Under the pieces are notes generated by a model that worked only from the letters and a program-made list of their open reading frames with translations, was not told the DNA's origin and did no database searches. Shown here one piece after another: positions 6,711-7,466 of a DNA stretch of 7,466 nt. The translations under genes and the position numbers were made by a program. This DNA comes from Thermotogae bacterium (GTDB lineage: Bacteria > Thermotogota > Thermotogae > Thermotogales > DSM-5069). The stretch covers positions 1 to 7,466 of the forward strand of contig QNAO01000040.1 in NCBI GenBank assembly GCA_003641785.1, read 5' to 3'. Positions within the stretch are counted from its first letter, which is position 1. The number at the start of each line of letters is the position of its first letter.

Positions 6711-7387
6711 TGTTCTGAACCTCCCATCCTTTTTACGAGATACTCGTACATGGTATTTATGGAGTTGACAACAGCTCTTGGCGTGATTGTTGCTCCTGTC
6801 ATGACATCGCTGACTTTGACAATGCCGTTTTTCTTCGCTTCGTCAGGCGGTAAATCCGGAGCCCCCACATCTTTGTCGACATTTACACCATTTTCAAGTA
6901 CTGCGCTATCCAAAGGGTAAAACCTCTTTTGAATCGAACTGTCCGCAATCTTAGCTCCTAAACCGGGTGTTTCTTGAGAGTACTCAATAACCTTTATGGA
7001 ATGCAGGGAAATGCCCTTGTTGTCTTCCACAAAACTTGCGACAGTCACAACAGGACCTCCGAAACCAATGGAAGAACCAGTAACGACGTAGATCTTTTGG
7101 TTCGAAACTTCAAAAACATACACAGGAGATAACACCTTACCTTTATCAGTTTCATAAAGAATTTCATCAGTTGACTTGGTGTTAAAGACGGTGTTTTCAA
7201 TCTCTGAGATTGGAACAAGGTAGCTGCCATTTTCATCTTTTAAGACATGCTCCACCGCCTGTGTTTTATTCTTGAACTCGGCTGAGGTTATGCGATCCTT
7301 TGTGATGCTGTAAACCAAACCCAGCCCGAGCCCCGCAACAGCGCAGTATGTCATTAAAATAAGGCCGGTTTTGAAAAATCCCTTCAT
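6707..7387 (-). CDS. rnfG: Rnf complex flavoprotein subunit RnfG (covalent FMN)
   Basis: RnfG, 226 residues. Residues about 7-27 form one membrane anchor and the rest is an extracytoplasmic FMN-binding domain. The signature E-T-P-G-L-G-A-K-I (139-147) is present, and the flavinylation motif D194-V-M-T-G-A-T200 matches the D-x-x-[ST]-G-A-[ST] pattern, so FMN should be attached to Thr200 through a phosphoester by the flavin transferase ApbE, which is not encoded in this window. The segment G-F-G-G-P-V (108-113) also fits the family. RnfG carries electrons within the Rnf complex together with the flavin of RnfD. The start is ATG at 7385-7387, with GAGGTG 5 bases upstream; the ATGA at 7384-7387 overlaps the stop of rnfD and a GTGA at 6707-6710 overlaps rnfE, so the genes are probably translated in a coupled way. 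Confidence 0.96.
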   Translation of the reverse strand: MKGFFKTGLILMTYCAVAGLGLGLVYSITKDRITSAEFKNKTQAVEHVLKDENGSYLVPISEIENTVFNTKSTDEILYETDKGKVLSPVYVFEVSNQKIYVVTGSSIGFGGPVVTVASFVEDNKGISLHSIKVIEYSQETPGLGAKIADSSIQKRFYPLDSAVLENGVNVDKDVGAPDLPPDEAKKNGIVKVSDVMTGATITPRAVVNSINTMYEYLVKRMGGSEQ

Positions 7388-7466
7388 GTTTTCACCTCAC
7401 CAAAAACCCTTGGTTTTGTAGCTCTATCTATTAGTGGAACAAGGCCGTTCATAATCAGTATTGATA
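7384..7466 (-). CDS. rnfD: Rnf complex membrane subunit RnfD, C-terminal end only
   Basis: Only the last 26 codons and a TGA stop are inside the window; the gene continues past the right edge. The visible residues hold the end of a hydrophobic segment, then N-G-L-V-P-L-I-D-R-A-T-K-P-R-V-F-G, which matches the conserved tail of RnfD/NqrB, where the phrase N-x-x-x-P-x-I-D is followed by a basic T-x-P-R-x-F-G. RnfD is a polytopic membrane flavoprotein that normally precedes rnfG, as here. The flavin attachment site lies outside the window. The stop overlaps the rnfG start as ATGA. Confidence 0.88.
   Translation of the reverse strand, partial: SILIMNGLVPLIDRATKPRVFGEVKT
7393..7398 (-). promoter_or_regulatory. 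Ribosome binding site of rnfG
   Basis: GAGGTG on the minus strand, 5 bases before ATG at 7387, located within the last codons of rnfD. It supports the chosen rnfG start. Confidence 0.7.

Overview
The window looks like chromosomal DNA of an anaerobic, fermentative bacterium, most probably a member of the Thermotogota (Thermotoga/Pseudothermotoga-like). This is inferred from an Rnf ferredoxin:NAD+ oxidoreductase cluster in the order D-G-E-A-B, a class II fructose-bisphosphate aldolase gene directly followed by acetate kinase (neighbours in Thermotoga as I remember it), frequent GTG/TTG starts behind strong purine-rich ribosome binding sites, and very tight gene packing. No tRNA, rRNA, CRISPR array, insertion sequence or phage gene was seen, and no intergenic gap exceeds about 20 bases.

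Left part (1-2045, plus strand): the 3' end of a large protein gene that enters from outside the window. It has an Ig-like segment followed by a long right-handed beta-helix. A 228-residue TrmN6-like SAM-dependent methyltransferase gene overlaps its end by 26 bases.

Right part (2032-7466, minus strand): one apparent transcription unit read from right to left, rnfD (only its 3' end) - rnfG - rnfE - rnfA - rnfB - dprA - fba - ackA. The rnf junctions are 4-base stop/start overlaps or nearly so, dprA starts inside rnfB, and the gaps before fba and ackA are only 19 and 13 bases, filled by ribosome binding sites. The Rnf subunits form a membrane complex that couples reduced-ferredoxin oxidation by NAD+ to ion export. 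Fba supplies triose phosphates in glycolysis and AckA makes ATP from acetyl phosphate, so most of the unit is energy metabolism. DprA, a DNA-uptake/RecA-loading protein, is the odd member.

The two blocks converge and overlap by 14 bases. A G/C-rich hairpin with T-runs on both sides lies at 1989-2030, inside the last codons of the methyltransferase gene, and looks like a bidirectional terminator. The main oddities are a very short RnfB that keeps only its membrane anchor and first [4Fe-4S] domain, the terminator placed before the methyltransferase stop codon, and the uncharacterised beta-helix protein. I see no clearly new multi-gene system; most of the window is recognisable housekeeping and energy metabolism.
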